Assembly (NCBI RefSeq): GCF_008831285.2
Contig: NC_045139.1
Coordinates: forward strand, 18,706,354 to 18,770,353
Direction of reading: 5' to 3'
Source of the DNA: Nymphaea colorata
Lineage: Eukaryota > Streptophyta > Magnoliopsida > Nymphaeales > Nymphaeaceae
Length of the DNA: 64,000 nucleotides
Under the pieces are notes generated by a model. The model did not search any database. It was not told where the DNA came from and saw nothing but the letters and a program-made list of their open reading frames with translations. The position numbers were made by a program, and so were the translations under genes. This document shows positions 26,985-39,381 of this stretch, piece by piece; position 1 is the stretch's first letter, and every line of letters starts with the position of its first letter.

Positions 26985-27188
26985 CTTCGGTTGACTAGAC
27001 CAAGAGCTCGGTCTGGTTTGACCGAGCCATTTGCCTAAGACCTTGGTCTCTGGCTAGCCTCAAGGGACATAAGACCGGACTCACTTGGTTAAGACTCTAC
27101 TAGCTTAGTGAGACCTACACTAGAATCACAAACACCCTGAGACGTACCCAGTTCAAGCACCGTCTTGGCCTCAGCTGCTCCACCCGCT
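26979..27188 (-). repeat. Direct repeat copy 2 (pol tail upstream of the LTR)
   Basis: This is the identical 210-bp partner of 19010-19219. It sits on the wrong side of the LTR for a normal element: on the minus strand it precedes the LTR, as if it were the end of another copy. It is cut off abruptly at 27188 against unrelated AT-rich sequence. Confidence 0.9.
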
Positions 27189-29502
27189 GATAGAAATTCT
27201 TTATGAGGGGGCTGAATTATAGTTTAAAATTTTTTGATGCAGTCCTAAATATCATTTTTTTAAAATTTTATATAGCATACATGATTTATTTTTAAAAAAT
27301 ATATATATGTAAATTTTTAAAACAATTTTTTTCTTTTTTAGCAGGAGCCAAGGACCTGCGGCATGAGGTTTGACCTTAAATCCACTAGTTGAAGTCTGAA
27401 GTGATCTCGCAACACCAAGAATCCCTGTTCCATAGTAAACAAACGTAGCTCGAGGGGTTTACCAACCATAGACTGGCTAAACCTTCCATGGTTGGTGACA
27501 AGGAGCTTTCTCCTTAGAAATTATTAATGTACTTTAGTCAAGTCTTGAATACCAAATATCCGGAATTAACGTTCAAGGTTCAAGTACTTTGGCGTTAAGC
27601 ATGGATGGCCCTCCCTTGCCAAAATCATTAGACAAAAGCAGCCGTGTTTGACTCGGAGACTTATAATACCATCACATTGTAAGTTGAATGTCCTTGACTA
27701 CCCATATAATGTGCACTAGAAGACTAAGGTCCTTGATGTCCTTGACATATTCTCACATCAATAATGTAATTCCAAGCGTCGGTCCCATCCCAAGACCGGT
27801 GGATGGTTCTATTGCACGGGGTATTAATTTGATTGATTGATTTTGATCTAGCCTTAGAGTTTGGACTAGAAAAACACGGTCTATGGTGTCCAAGATTTGT
27901 CATACTTGTACATCAATAATAACCAACATACTTTTTCCCTAAACATATGACAAAACTAGTCTCCCTCGTGTCATTTTCATTGTCTATATAGATGGTGATT
28001 TTTATCTCATATTGTCATTGTCTTTACGCAGTTGGGTATCAAAGCAGTTCAGCAATTCAATACAGGTACAGTATTATCGCTTTTCATATAAGCAAAATGA
28101 TACATGGCTGGTATTGATGAAGAATCACAAGTTTTCTTTGTTGGGTAGTTTGAGGAATCAAGATATTGAAAACGAAAAAGGTTGGGTCATTGTCTAAGTT
28201 GTTAAAGCAGAGCCTACGAAAAAGAAATCAAAGAAAATGGACGAGCAGGAATGAGTTTCATATTTCTTTTAACTTTTTTTGTGGTTTCAGACTACAATTT
28301 AACTACCTAGTCTATCATTAGGTCTATTGTCATATAGTAGTACGCTTGTTTTTAAGGAGTAACTACCTGATTTGCGAGGACAGTACGAAATTTAGAAACT
28401 TTGCAGATCTGTGGAAGTATGAATATTGAGAGAATTTCCGTTTGAAGGTGGGTCAGGGTCACCTTTGCCAGCAACTGCCAAGCAGGAGCCTCTTGTTAAA
28501 TTTTGTCACTCTTGGAGGTGAAGAATTTTGCATTCTCATACTTTCTTTTCAATGTCAGTCAGTGCCACCAATTTGCGTGGAAGGGCGCATTTTTTTGTTG
28601 TAAACCGAACTGCAATCCCGATGAAGAAAATATCGGAGACAGTATGACAGAATTATATCAATTTAGAGTTTCTTGAGAATTTAGCATAATATCACGAAGG
28701 TAGTGATCAAGAGTATGGCCCATATCAAAAAGAGCCAGTAAGAAGGCAGATTCATTAATGAATTTCAAGCCAAAGATTGCCCCAAAGGCACCAAATGAGA
28801 ATTTCCTCAAAAGAAAACAAAAAGATGACAATGATTCTCATTCCTGTCATTCACAACCAAAGCATGTACAGGAAGGTAATATGACTACTCAGTAGTAGTA
28901 GCAGTAAACCTCTCTCTGAATCTCTCTTCAGAGAGAGAAAGAGGGAGAGGTTTTTTCTTTGGGGGGGTTTAGTTGTGTTGGGGTTGAAAACATTATGTCA
29001 TGGTGGTGATGGCTGCAGCCACAACTTGCCCAAGTTCGTATTCTCTCAGATTTTTAATTAGTAAACTAGTCACTAGCCCTTATCAACCCTTCTTCTTCCT
29101 TTTAATGTGTTGACAAAAAGAAGGAACAGGTAGTTTTGTGACCTTTTTGTTTCTCTCGTTTTCATTTATTTCTTGGGTTTTATGTGAGGGGGAGAGAGGG
29201 AGAGAGATCACCATGGTTTTTGGGGTTCACACAAATTTCAGAGGCTCGTGTTGCGAGGTGTGAAGCGTGTAGTGTTTTTTTCTTCATTTTTTCTCCTCCA
29301 GGACTCTAGTTTGACGTGCTTCGCCTCTGCGGAAGAGAATCACGAAGAGAAACTTGTCTGTGTTTTTGAGATCTCAAACTAGGGCGGGAGACCAGACCAG
29401 GATGAAAGGAAGGTTGAAGGAGCGAGAGTTAGAGAAAGAAAGAGGGGTTTTTGTTTAGTTTGTGGTGCTTTTTGTTAGTTGCCGACAGAGGCCTTGGCGA
29501 TC
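27189..29502. other. Spacer and 5' region of the DHHC gene
   Basis: No gene is supported between 27189 and 29502. The first 160 bp are AT-rich and resemble the block at 12230-12345. From about 28900 onward GA- and CT-rich runs (28910-28960, 29185-29210, 29395-29450) probably belong to the promoter and 5' untranslated region of the palmitoyltransferase gene. Confidence 0.4.
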
Positions 29503-32500
29503 ATGGCGAGGCGGCATGGATGGCAGCTCCCTGCTCACACATTTCAGGTATTTTGGTTGTGGGAATTGTTATTTGACCTTTGGGGGAGTACCCATTTGAT
29601 GGTTTGCTTTTATTTCTTTGTTAAAATGATGTTTTTGTTCCTTCACTTCTAACTGCTTCATGTTTTGGCCTTTTTTGTGGGTTTCCCATTTGGAAGTTGC
29701 TTTATATATGTTCCATTGGTAGTTTTCCCGGCTACACACCTCTTGATCATCTTTGTGACCTTTGTTATCTTTGCTCTCGTCTGTTTTGACCTCTTTTGGT
29801 TCTTATTTCTAATTAGCCTTTTTCTGAATTGTTATTATTATTGAAGATGTAGGTTTCTCGAAGTACATTGCGAGGTCGATACTTCTTTTCTTAAAAAAAA
29901 AAAATTATTGTTGTCATAAGAATAGTAATGACCGACAAGCTTTTACTTATATTGCCATTTTTCTTTTTCAATGTGCTGGGGGAGGGAGGTCTTTCAATAG
30001 ATTCTACTGGACAGGATTTGTCGATAATTTAGTACCCATTTTGTCTACCTTTTTTCGCTCCTTTTTCTTTTGTTTTCTAAATTTTACGGAGTTCGTATTT
30101 TAAAATATATGTGCAATTTGATTGTGAACAATGAAGCAGTTGGTTTCATGTTTTTGAGACGGCAGTCGCATAGATAGTTAAATGTCTTGTGCATAGGTGT
30201 CCAATCTATACGCCTATACGGATATATTTTTTTTCTTCCAACGATGAAATTTCATGTATGGTTCACGCCTTCACGGCCATAAGCTTCATGCCTTGTTTGT
30301 GCCACGCACAAAGTCAAAGTGAAACACAATTCCGACTAGTTAAGTTGACATGGTAAACCAACTCTTACGAATATGTTAAATTATGTGATGGACCGGCATA
30401 GCGTGTTTATGACCTTGTATTTTTTTTCCCTTTAAGATGATCATGTCTCATTTGAATTTGATTCGTCTTGTGGACAAGGGAAGACTGAGAATGAAAGAAG
30501 CAAGTAAGCAAGAAGAGATGTTTGTGGATATTTTCTTAGTCACCTGGTTCTTTGGCCTAGGCGTTTCAAGAATTCCAGATGGGTCGCAACATGCTAGTTT
30601 GAAGTATCTCATTTGATATTCTCGGCTCCAAGTATCAGCAGATTTTTAATTTGCATTTTTTGCAAAATTCAGTTCTTTTTACTCCCAATCACTCGATAAT
30701 TTCTACAAGTACAAATCTCACATGTTCTAGATCCAAAATTATTTACAGTCTATCTTCTTCTGGCTGTTGTCTTTTCCTTATGGATTCAGACTTTGAGTTG
30801 ACGTAAAATTTGAACTGATGTCCAAGTGATTGGATAATGATCATCTTAATAAAAGGTCCTTAATTTAAAACTTATACTGTTTAATATAAGAAAAACTGAC
30901 CCTTTACTTGTCTGCAAACTTTTCTGCAAGTTCTTGCATTTAACATTTATTGTTGCTCTTGTATGATTTTGTTTCTGGCAGGTGGTAGCTATTACCGTGT
31001 TCTTCTTACTGGTTGTTGCATTCTATGCCTTTTTCGCACCATTTCTTGGCAAAAATGTGTTTGAGTACGTGGCTATGGGAGTTTATACTCCAGTGGTAAG
31101 CCAAACCTGTTCTAGTTGGTACCTCTCGCACTTTGGACACTAATTCCTGAAGAAAAAATCTTCTATGTTCCATGATGTATTTTCTAAATTTTCCAGGCCC
31201 TCTTGGTTTTCATATTGTATGTTCGATGCACAGCTATTGATCCTGCAGATCCAGGCATCCTGATCAGCCCTGAGGAACGATTGGCTGGTAACATTAGTTT
31301 CCCTTATCAGTTGTTTTCTTTAGCTACTAGTTAGTTAAGGATAATAGTAATACTTATCAATACCATGCGAACATGTAAAATCCAGGTAAAAAGGCTCCAG
31401 GAGAACCTGCAGAGATAGAGTTAATGCACACAGGAAATCCTGCTAAGAAGAAATTTGATTGTTGTTCTTGCATTGGAGGTTTTCTTTGTGGGTGGCTGGT
31501 TAAGGAGGACTGCCGGAAAGATGAAGACATTGATCAGCAAGAAGCCAATGAAGAAGATGCTCTATTCTGCACATTGTGCAATGCAGAGGTACACTTGGCT
31601 TGTGTCTTTTACTGCTCCAAATGATTTCAAATATCAAAGCTCTCTCATTTTGCCATAACTTGTATTTCTTACTTATAATTGATTCTTGAAGCTTCATGGA
31701 TTCTGAACCTTTTCAAAATTTTATCTCTGTATCTGGTTGCATGGGAATATGCTGATTTTTTTTATTTCCTTTTGTTTTCAGTTATTTTATTGTTTTTATC
31801 AGTTTTTCTTATATTTTTTATTTCACGGACCTCAAACCTTAGGAACTTCATGAGTCTTCATGATGTTTCTTTTCTTGATACTTTCTTTTGTTAAGATTGT
31901 GGTTAGTCCTATGTTTACTATCTAACTGAGGTCATGACAAGAATGATTGTCTATCATGGTTAAATATTGGTGTTATCCCTGTATCTCATTAAAAAGGAAA
32001 TTAATGAAGGGTTTATGCTGTCCATAGTTAAATTATGGTTATCACTTAGATAACGATGGGTATACCTATGGTTCTCTGCTAGAAACAGCACTTCTATGTC
32101 ACAAACTTTTTATGTTTACAACCATAAAAATTCCTAAATAACAGTTGCAGACTATATTAGTTCATTTTGCTATTGCGTTCAGCATTATAATTCAAGTTGA
32201 TCTTGGAAATCATTTCGTTTATTGTAGTCTCTTAAAAAATGTTACTTATTTCTATTTGTATCAGCTACCGACCTATAGGCTTTTTAATATTATTCAATTC
32301 CTCAGTTTATAAACGGTTCTCCATGTCACATCCACTTATTTTCTATTGCTCAATTCTGATCCCATGTTTGCCTTTCATTTTCCAATTCCTTTTCTCGCAT
32401 CCATGTTCCTCACAATATGGAGGTAGCAAGAGACCTCAACCAAGGTTACCTGAGTTTCATCATTTGAAAGAGTGAGGAATAGGCGGTCAGAATCCATTGG

Positions 32501-35500
32501 CTTTACTGTTCTTAGCTGTTGATCTGTAGGGTTTTGTTTACTAGAATGGACTTAAGCCATATTAGATTGTAGAGGCCAGAGGGGTTTCTGATTCCTGTCC
32601 TGGCAACAATTCATAAACTCACCGACCACTGTGTTCATCCATTGTAGTAGGAAGTCCTGCAGTAATGAGTCTAAATTTGGAAAGCATTTTCAAGTGGCTG
32701 ACTATGACTTACCTGTGTGACAATAATCATAGATTAATATTGAAACGAAGAGTGTTTCTGATGCTTGTTTTTCATTCTTATTTTGGTGTCTTTCAGGTGC
32801 GAAAGTTCAGCAAGCATTGCAGAAGTTGTGACAAATGTGTGGATGGTTTTGATCACCATTGCCGTGTATGTAATTAGTAATTTTCTTCTTTAAATGTCTC
32901 AGTGATGTGGTTTCTGGACACTCTTAGGCTTCTTCGAGTAGATGAAAGTCATTTTTCACATGCAGTGGCTGAATAATTGTGTCGGGAGGAAAAACTATAT
33001 TACCTTTATTTCCTTGATGGCTAGCAGTCTTATTTGGGTAAGTATAAAGTGAAAAGTCTCACCTTCAAGTGATCTTCATCTTTATGTGTTTGTATGGATT
33101 TTAGATTCACTTTTCAAAGGAATACTCTATCTGGTTTTCTTTGGTGATGATTCAGTTGTCTTTTTCTATGACAGCTCATGGTGGAGTCTGGAATTGGTAT
33201 TGCGGTCCTTGTCCGATGTTTCGTTGACAAAAAAGAAACCGAGAACCAAATAATTGATAGGCTTGGTAATGGGTTTTCTCGGGCTCCGTTTGCGATAGTT
33301 GTGGTATGTCTTGATTGACAGAGCTTCAGATTTTTTCCCCCCGGTTGAGAAGCACCCCCTGTTCACCTTTATTTTGACACTTTTTTTAGCATATCTGCAT
33401 GCATATTTTTTTTCTGTCGTGGCTGTTTGTTGAATTGTCCAGTATTCTTTCTTAATTTCTTAGCCTAAAGTCACTTTCGAAAATTTGTTTTGTTGTAGGC
33501 ATTGATTAAGCTTTTGGTGTGCTTTAACTTTGAGAGGGTCTTATTAAGGCACACATATATGTAGCAAAGGCTTGTCTATGCTCCATCTACTAGCCTGAAA
33601 TATGTTATCATGCGTTGTTTGTTATACTCTGAATGGGTTCTTTACGATTTTCTCAACATTGAATGAAAAAAGTACTTCAGAGTTCAGATCTTCATAACAC
33701 ACTCAAACTTATTTAAACTACCCCTCCTTTTTAGTGTAGTATAAGGTCAAAGCTAAGCAAGTAAATGAGAAGCTTTACGTGACCCTTATTGGCATTCAGA
33801 CACATTAGAAACACAACCACCTCTTGGTAATGTCCTCATATTTTTCTCAAAATTTACCTCTCTTTTCTTGTAAGTGTTTAAGGTCAAAGCTAACATGTGA
33901 ATGAAAAATGATAATATAATTTGTGAGAACAATATTTGTCCCTTGAATTCAATTAAAAATTCCATCATATCATGCATCTGTGAGACCAGGAGTAAATGAT
34001 GAGAAAGAACAGTATTTACTTCTGAATAATGTTCATGTTCAGGTCTCAGAGCTGATTGATGTGGTGCAATATTGAACTAGCCACAGCTCCCTTTTTTTCT
34101 TTTCCTGTAAAGACACTTTCATGTGGAAGATTTGTGTGAACTAATTAGTTTGTAGAATAATCTTTAGCAGTTTTCAGAACTTGTATTTACTTGATTTTGA
34201 CTTGTATCTGCTTCACTTATTAGAAATACAGGCACTGTTTTGTAATATTGAGCGAGTGATGTACACCTAGAGGCACTTGTTTCCTTTCTCAATGGCGATA
34301 CTTAAGAACCTTTTGTTGTGGGGCATGCCAATTTATGCATCATCACTTGTCATTTTTCTCCAAACTGAATAGAGCTGATATCTGCTATTTATCGAGTCAT
34401 AGTCAGCATGCTTAATGATGCTAATAAATGAGAGCTCTATTGGAGTACTGAGAGGCACATGTGTCTCAGAAAATCTTTAAGATCTTTTTGATAACAGTAA
34501 TAAACTGACACGGAATAAACAACAAAAGAAATCTAAGTAGTTGCCATATTTATTTGTGATGGCTTTCTCAATCTGTTGCAAGAATTTTTTAGACAAGATT
34601 TTTTTTTAAAAAATGGTGTAAACCAAAAATCCAGTATATCTGATTGTTTGTGAATTGCACATGACATGATTATGGTTATTCAATGATTCTTTTTTTACAG
34701 TATTTTTATGTTTTCACTTTTTTCTCTTATTGGTAATTTTTTGCAGGCATTGTGTACGGCTGTGTCCTTGCTTGCTTCCATACCTCTGGGAGAATTGTTC
34801 TTTTTTCATATGATACTGATTCGAAAGGTCTCCTTTGATGAAAGTTTTGTGCCTCTCTCTCTCTCTCTTTCCCACACCCCCCCCCCCTCCCCCAAAAACT
34901 CCTTCTTTTGTATTTTTGCACCACTACACCACTAATATTCTGCGTACAGGGTATCACCACTTATGAATATGTGGTTGCAATGAGGACACAAAGTGAGCCA
35001 CCTGGTCCCTCTGTAGATGGAGATCAGCAAAGTGTACCACCTTCACCAACTAGTTCTGCTGCCACTGGCTTAAGTGGAGGAAGTTCTCTAGGTCTAGGGT
35101 TGCAATACAAGGGGGTTGCTTGGTGTACGCCACCGAGAATATTTGTTGATCAGGTATTCCAATTGTATGGATTTCTACTTTTCATGCATATATGCTTAGT
35201 TTATCTGGTGATGGGACCTCCAGCACTTACCTGGCTTCCAGCAAGACTGAAATCTGCATTAAATAGCCATCTGATATCCACATGCACCCCAAGTTTACTT
35301 TTAAGTCTGCTGTTAATGTTTTCTTGACTTGGTAAAGCTTAGCCTGGCATGGATCTAGTTGCCGGCCACAAGCCTGGATCATTTGTTGTTTGGCCAAATG
35401 GAGTTTTTCCCCACTCTAACTATGTCAGAGGTTTTCATCTCAAACACTAAGCATATTCAAGATTCTCCAGTTGTTGTTGCCCTGGCTATTCAAGATATAG

Positions 35501-37047
35501 AAGAGGGGTGCTTCTCTTCAAATGCCTAAAATTTCATGTTGATTTGTATTGTCCATAAAATGAATAAAGCTATAAATATCACCTCTTGTTTACCAAGTCC
35601 AGATTAATCACAAGCGTTAAAATGTTAATATGTAATTGTAAGCCATAACAATCATAAAGTCTGCATATGGTTTTCTGTTTATTCATTTCCTAGAAATATC
35701 AACATTTTGAATGTAGAACACCCAGGATTCCTTTTTCACCTTCCTTTGGTATTCCATAGGTGAAAAACATCCAATCTTTTAATTGTCATGGTATTATGTC
35801 TAATTTCAGAAAAGACTATAGTGGGGCACTATATCCAGTGCATAAGCTTGTTAATTTTGGTCGGGCAGATACAAGAGCCATAGATTTTATTCTCTTCAGT
35901 TCAACATCAGTATTTATAGTTGGAATCTCTTTCATGAAGCTCATCCAATAATATCTTATTTCAGGATGAGATAATCCCTCATTTGGAACCTGGAAGAGTT
36001 CCTTCGACGGTTGATCCAGATGCTCTTGGGAATCCAGATGGTGGGAAAAGAGTGCCTAAACGACAAGTTAGAATCAGTGCATGGAAATTAGCTAAATTGG
36101 ACTCCAATGAGGCCATGAAGGCAGCTGCCAAAGCTAGAGCTTCATCTTCTGTGCTTCGACCGATCAGTGCACGACAGAATGCTGATTCAGGATACTGTTC
36201 TAGTGAAAATGCAAGCAGTATCAGTGTCGAACTTGGTCCTCCTAAGGATGCCCGAAGCCATAGGTTATCTTTGAAGAATTCATACCCGCCAAGTCGGGCT
36301 AGCAGGGATGACATTGAAGCTGGAACTCGAAGTGTCAGCAGTGTAAGCAGTCCTGCCCATACAAATGGATCAGCGGCTCTCAGTCCGTTGCCTACTGCCT
36401 CTCCTGATGCTGGGAAGATGCCGTTCACTGTGGGTAAATTGATGACAAACAGGGAACACTTTAACCCAATTTATCAGCCATCTGCTGGTCGATCACCATG
36501 GTCAGCTAAGGCTGGTGATGCCGGTGAAAATATTCTAAGTCATGCTCTTGATGAAAAATTGGTGAAAAAGAACAGAGGAAATATCAGAGAGAACCAAAGG
36601 CCTTCTGTCTTCTGGGATCAAGCAGCAGGTCGCTATGTTTCAGTGCTTCCATCTGGTGGAGATTCCCGTCCTTTTGGAAACAGAGCCAGCTCTTCTCACA
36701 TTATGGAACCCGAGATTTCTACTGCTGCAGCAGTTTTTCAGCCGGAGCCACCAAAGCGTGCTCCTTACAAGCCTGCAGCCATGGGGGAACAACCAAAGGC
36801 CCTTTCAGGGACATCAACACAGACAGAGAACCTAGTTTGTACAGAGCAGTCTATCTTCTTTGGTGGTCCTTTGTTAGTGGCAGATGGAACAGAAAGTGCT
36901 AGGTTCCGTGCTTCATCAAGGCCTACACAAGAAAGTGCATCAAGCTCATGGATTCCAGAGGGAAGAGCAGGGAAGGGCAAAGGGTCTGATCAATTTCCTG
37001 TTTTTGTCCCAAAGGATTCTGAAGCATCCCATTCCGGCTTGCCTTGA
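29503..37047 (+). CDS. DHHC-type protein S-acyltransferase (palmitoyltransferase), 696 aa, ten exons
   Basis: Exons: 29503-29547, 30982-31095, 31197-31287, 31386-31588, 32797-32865, 32966-33037, 33175-33303, 34747-34827, 34950-35153 and 35965-37047; all introns GT-AG, frame intact to TGA. The start [15 protein letters not shown] leads into transmembrane helix 1 (about residues 16-36) and helix 2 (about 46-63), then the DPG motif (71-73). The Cys-rich domain spans about 140-190, with catalytic DHHC at 170-173 and conserved CCHC spacing around it. Helices 3 and 4 follow, then the family TTxE motif at 271-274. The long Ser/Pro-rich C-terminal tail (337-696) is one exon and presumably cytosolic. 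The enzyme transfers palmitate from acyl-CoA to cysteines of membrane-associated proteins via an acyl-enzyme on Cys173. The N-terminus and length match the large plant PATs (Arabidopsis PAT20-24 type, by memory). Confidence 0.93.
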
Positions 37048-38494
37048 AACCTTTGATGTTTTGTTGATGATGTGTGTCCCTGGAAGCAAAGATGACGAGG
37101 AAATGGCTTTCCTGTTGATTGACAGGGATGGTTTTTTATTGGATCTGAGCTTTGAGCTTCAAACAGGCTGTGGTGATCAAAATTCAGAATTGAGACATGT
37201 CCGAGTTGCACTCCTGGTTCAGAGTGAAATTTCTTGTTCCGTAGGTTGATCTGTTGTTTGCTGCTCCTATTTGGGAAATTTAACGTACTTGGAAGATACA
37301 TTCCACGAACTTGGAGCTGCATTTGGCACGGGGAATTCAATCTTGGCAGCTGCCCATCTTCACAAGTGATGCACAGATACTGCGCAGCGCATGCTTATGT
37401 AAGAAAACCTGTGCATTCATACGCACAAGCTAATCCTCTGCAGCATTGAAAGAACAGATTCATGCTTATAATATAGGATTCCTTTTCCACGAACGAGCAT
37501 CAAACTCCTCAATCCATCATTTTCTTTGTTTTTTTTATTGACAAATTTGCTTGGTTTTGATTGGTGAGACCGCTTCAGGTGGGTTTTCTGCTCATTCTGG
37601 ACCTGCCCCTTTTGAGCAGCAAAGCCAGGTGCCAGTACTCCTTCCGTTGCTAATCTTCTTTCTTTAGTGCATATCTGTGAAATCGACCATGGAATGTTGT
37701 AGACTGCAGCTGCAACCATGTACATTGTAATGCCTAATCCGCTGAACTCTTCTATCTTGTCGTGGTAATCATTCAAGTGACCTTGTGATCGTTAGTTTGC
37801 TTTGTTTTTTTGGCCCACTGCCCTCTGTTCCGACCAAAAGCTTTGGATTCTTTTCATGGTTTCGTTCTTGACGGTGACAGATTTTCCTTGGATCAACAAA
37901 GATGACAATACTTCTGGCTGAGCAAGATTATTACTAATCACTAGCTGGGAAAGTGTCCAACACTTCTCCCCCTCTTCTTGAACCCCAAGGTCCAAGGTTG
38001 AATCAGTATCCCTGAGGAGAAAATGTATTGGTACTGCACTTCATTTTATATAGCATAAGAGAGGAGCATAGTGCTTATGGGAATTGAACAAACAATGCAT
38101 CTTTTCTGAGCTGCCAAACCGACCAACTGCATTATGCATCTTGGGGCAAGAAGGCCTATACCTTGAGCAATCAATGGTGCTAATTTGACGGCAGTAAATG
38201 CTTGAAGGAGAGACTGATTTGGAGATTCAATGAATGCATGGGCATGTTTGGTTTTTTTTCTGATTAGCTGGCTTGTTCATGTCTAACTTGAACAACAAAA
38301 TGTAGAACACTCCGGATACTAGCAAGTTGCTTTTGAGGAAGTTGAATGGGGACATGCAAACAAGGAAAACATTTCTCTATGGTCAGAGCTGACAACACAA
38401 GTTGAGGAAAATGTATTCAATTTGCTTTATTCTTGCGCTTTTGCTTTACAAAAGCATAAAGTAAGTTTCCTATTACACCAAATGCAAAAAGCAG
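37048..38494. other. 3' region of the DHHC gene and spacer
   Basis: 3' untranslated sequence follows the stop at 37047; no second gene is supported. Frames on both strands in 37200-37990 are short and carry no recognised domain. Confidence 0.4.
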
Positions 38495-39381
38495 AAAAAA
38501 ATTACAAACCGACGCCCAACATTTAAGCGATCAACAAATCATTGCCCAACTTATCACTTTCCACAAACCACCGCTCAACCTTTCACTACGGTTCTCAAAA
38601 GAGCCGCTTCACATATCAAACCAGGCGGAAATCGTTAATGTGTATGTCAAATTTCAAAATCACCCCCTGTTAAAACTTTCAATCTCTTAACCGATTCAAT
38701 CTGCTATCTCACTGGCGATTCTATATCTTCTCGGACGGAAAATATATATATATATCTTCTCCGATTGATAAAAAAAAATTGTGCAGTGCTCCATCGTCAT
38801 CAGGTCGACCCATTAAGCGACCGGGGGTGAAAAAATTAAACGGACAAGCGAAGGGGCTTCAATCTTTTACCTTTTCTTTTTATCCTTGTTTGATCAACAG
38901 ATCTTGCGTGATTGAGTTCTCCGGTACATGAGAGGAGTGAAGCAGATTGGACAACAATGCCGTGAGGGTTCTTAATATAGCAATGACAACTCTCCGGCCC
39001 AATGTGCTTCTTGGTATATGACGAAATTCATGCTGCTTCTCCTTTTGGGTATCGATCGTTCCTTTTAGAAGTCTCGATTCTTGGTGCCAAGATGACGTTT
39101 TCCTACAACAGCATCATCTCGATTCTTGGTGCCAAGATGACGTTTTCCTACAACAGCATCATCTTTGAGGCCGCCATCGTCGCTGAAAATGGAAGGGAAG
39201 GAGAGAGAGATATATTGACGATCAGAAAAACATGTTCGTAAAGAGTCTGCCTCTCTTCTGGTTATTCTTCGGTGCTTCTTCCTCCTCTTAGATGGCCTAT
39301 GTATTCAGTTAAATAATGATTTGTGAGAAATGAAACTTTGGGCGGTGATTTGTTATTTACGGCCATTTGTAATTTTTTTTT
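38495..39381. mobile_element. Candidate non-autonomous DNA transposon with inverted ends
   Basis: The left end (38495-38510, AAAAAATTACAAACC) and right end (39341-39381) are imperfect inverted repeats sharing AAAAATTACAAA and, further in, ACAAATCA followed by GCCC. The left end also holds about three degenerate subterminal repeats of roughly 30 bp (ACAAATCATTGCCCAAC-like) between 38500 and 38590. No target-site duplication is clear. The inside has no transposase. The long-TIR, subterminal-repeat style suggests a Mutator-like or similar family, as inference only. Confidence 0.5.
39072..39161. repeat. Perfect 45-bp tandem duplication
   Basis: The 45-bp unit beginning TCTCGATTCTTGGTGCCAAG occurs at 39072-39116 and 39117-39161 with no differences seen. 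Its length is a multiple of three, so an open plus-strand frame (39002-39241) passes through both copies. It sits within the candidate transposon at 38495-39381. Confidence 0.9.

Larger units (their letters stand above)
19010..27188 (-). mobile_element. Rearranged Ty3/gypsy LTR retrotransposon, one LTR only
   Basis: Read on the minus strand the order is: pol-tail copy (27188-26985), a single LTR (26984-23414), initiator-Met primer-binding site (23411-23399), gag-pol (23191-19418, integrase core missing), then pol tail and 3' non-coding sequence (19469-19016). The segments 19010-19219 and 26979-27188 are 210 bp, collinear and identical by eye. No downstream LTR follows the gag-pol copy; only about six bases of it (CCCTCA) remain. 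No target-site duplication is evident across the whole structure. The identity of the duplicated tails suggests the rearrangement is recent. Confidence 0.85.

Noticed and set aside
35979..36428. 149-codon antisense frame over the DHHC gene's last exon
   Set aside because: Lies opposite a clearly coding exon whose frame continues from conserved upstream exons.
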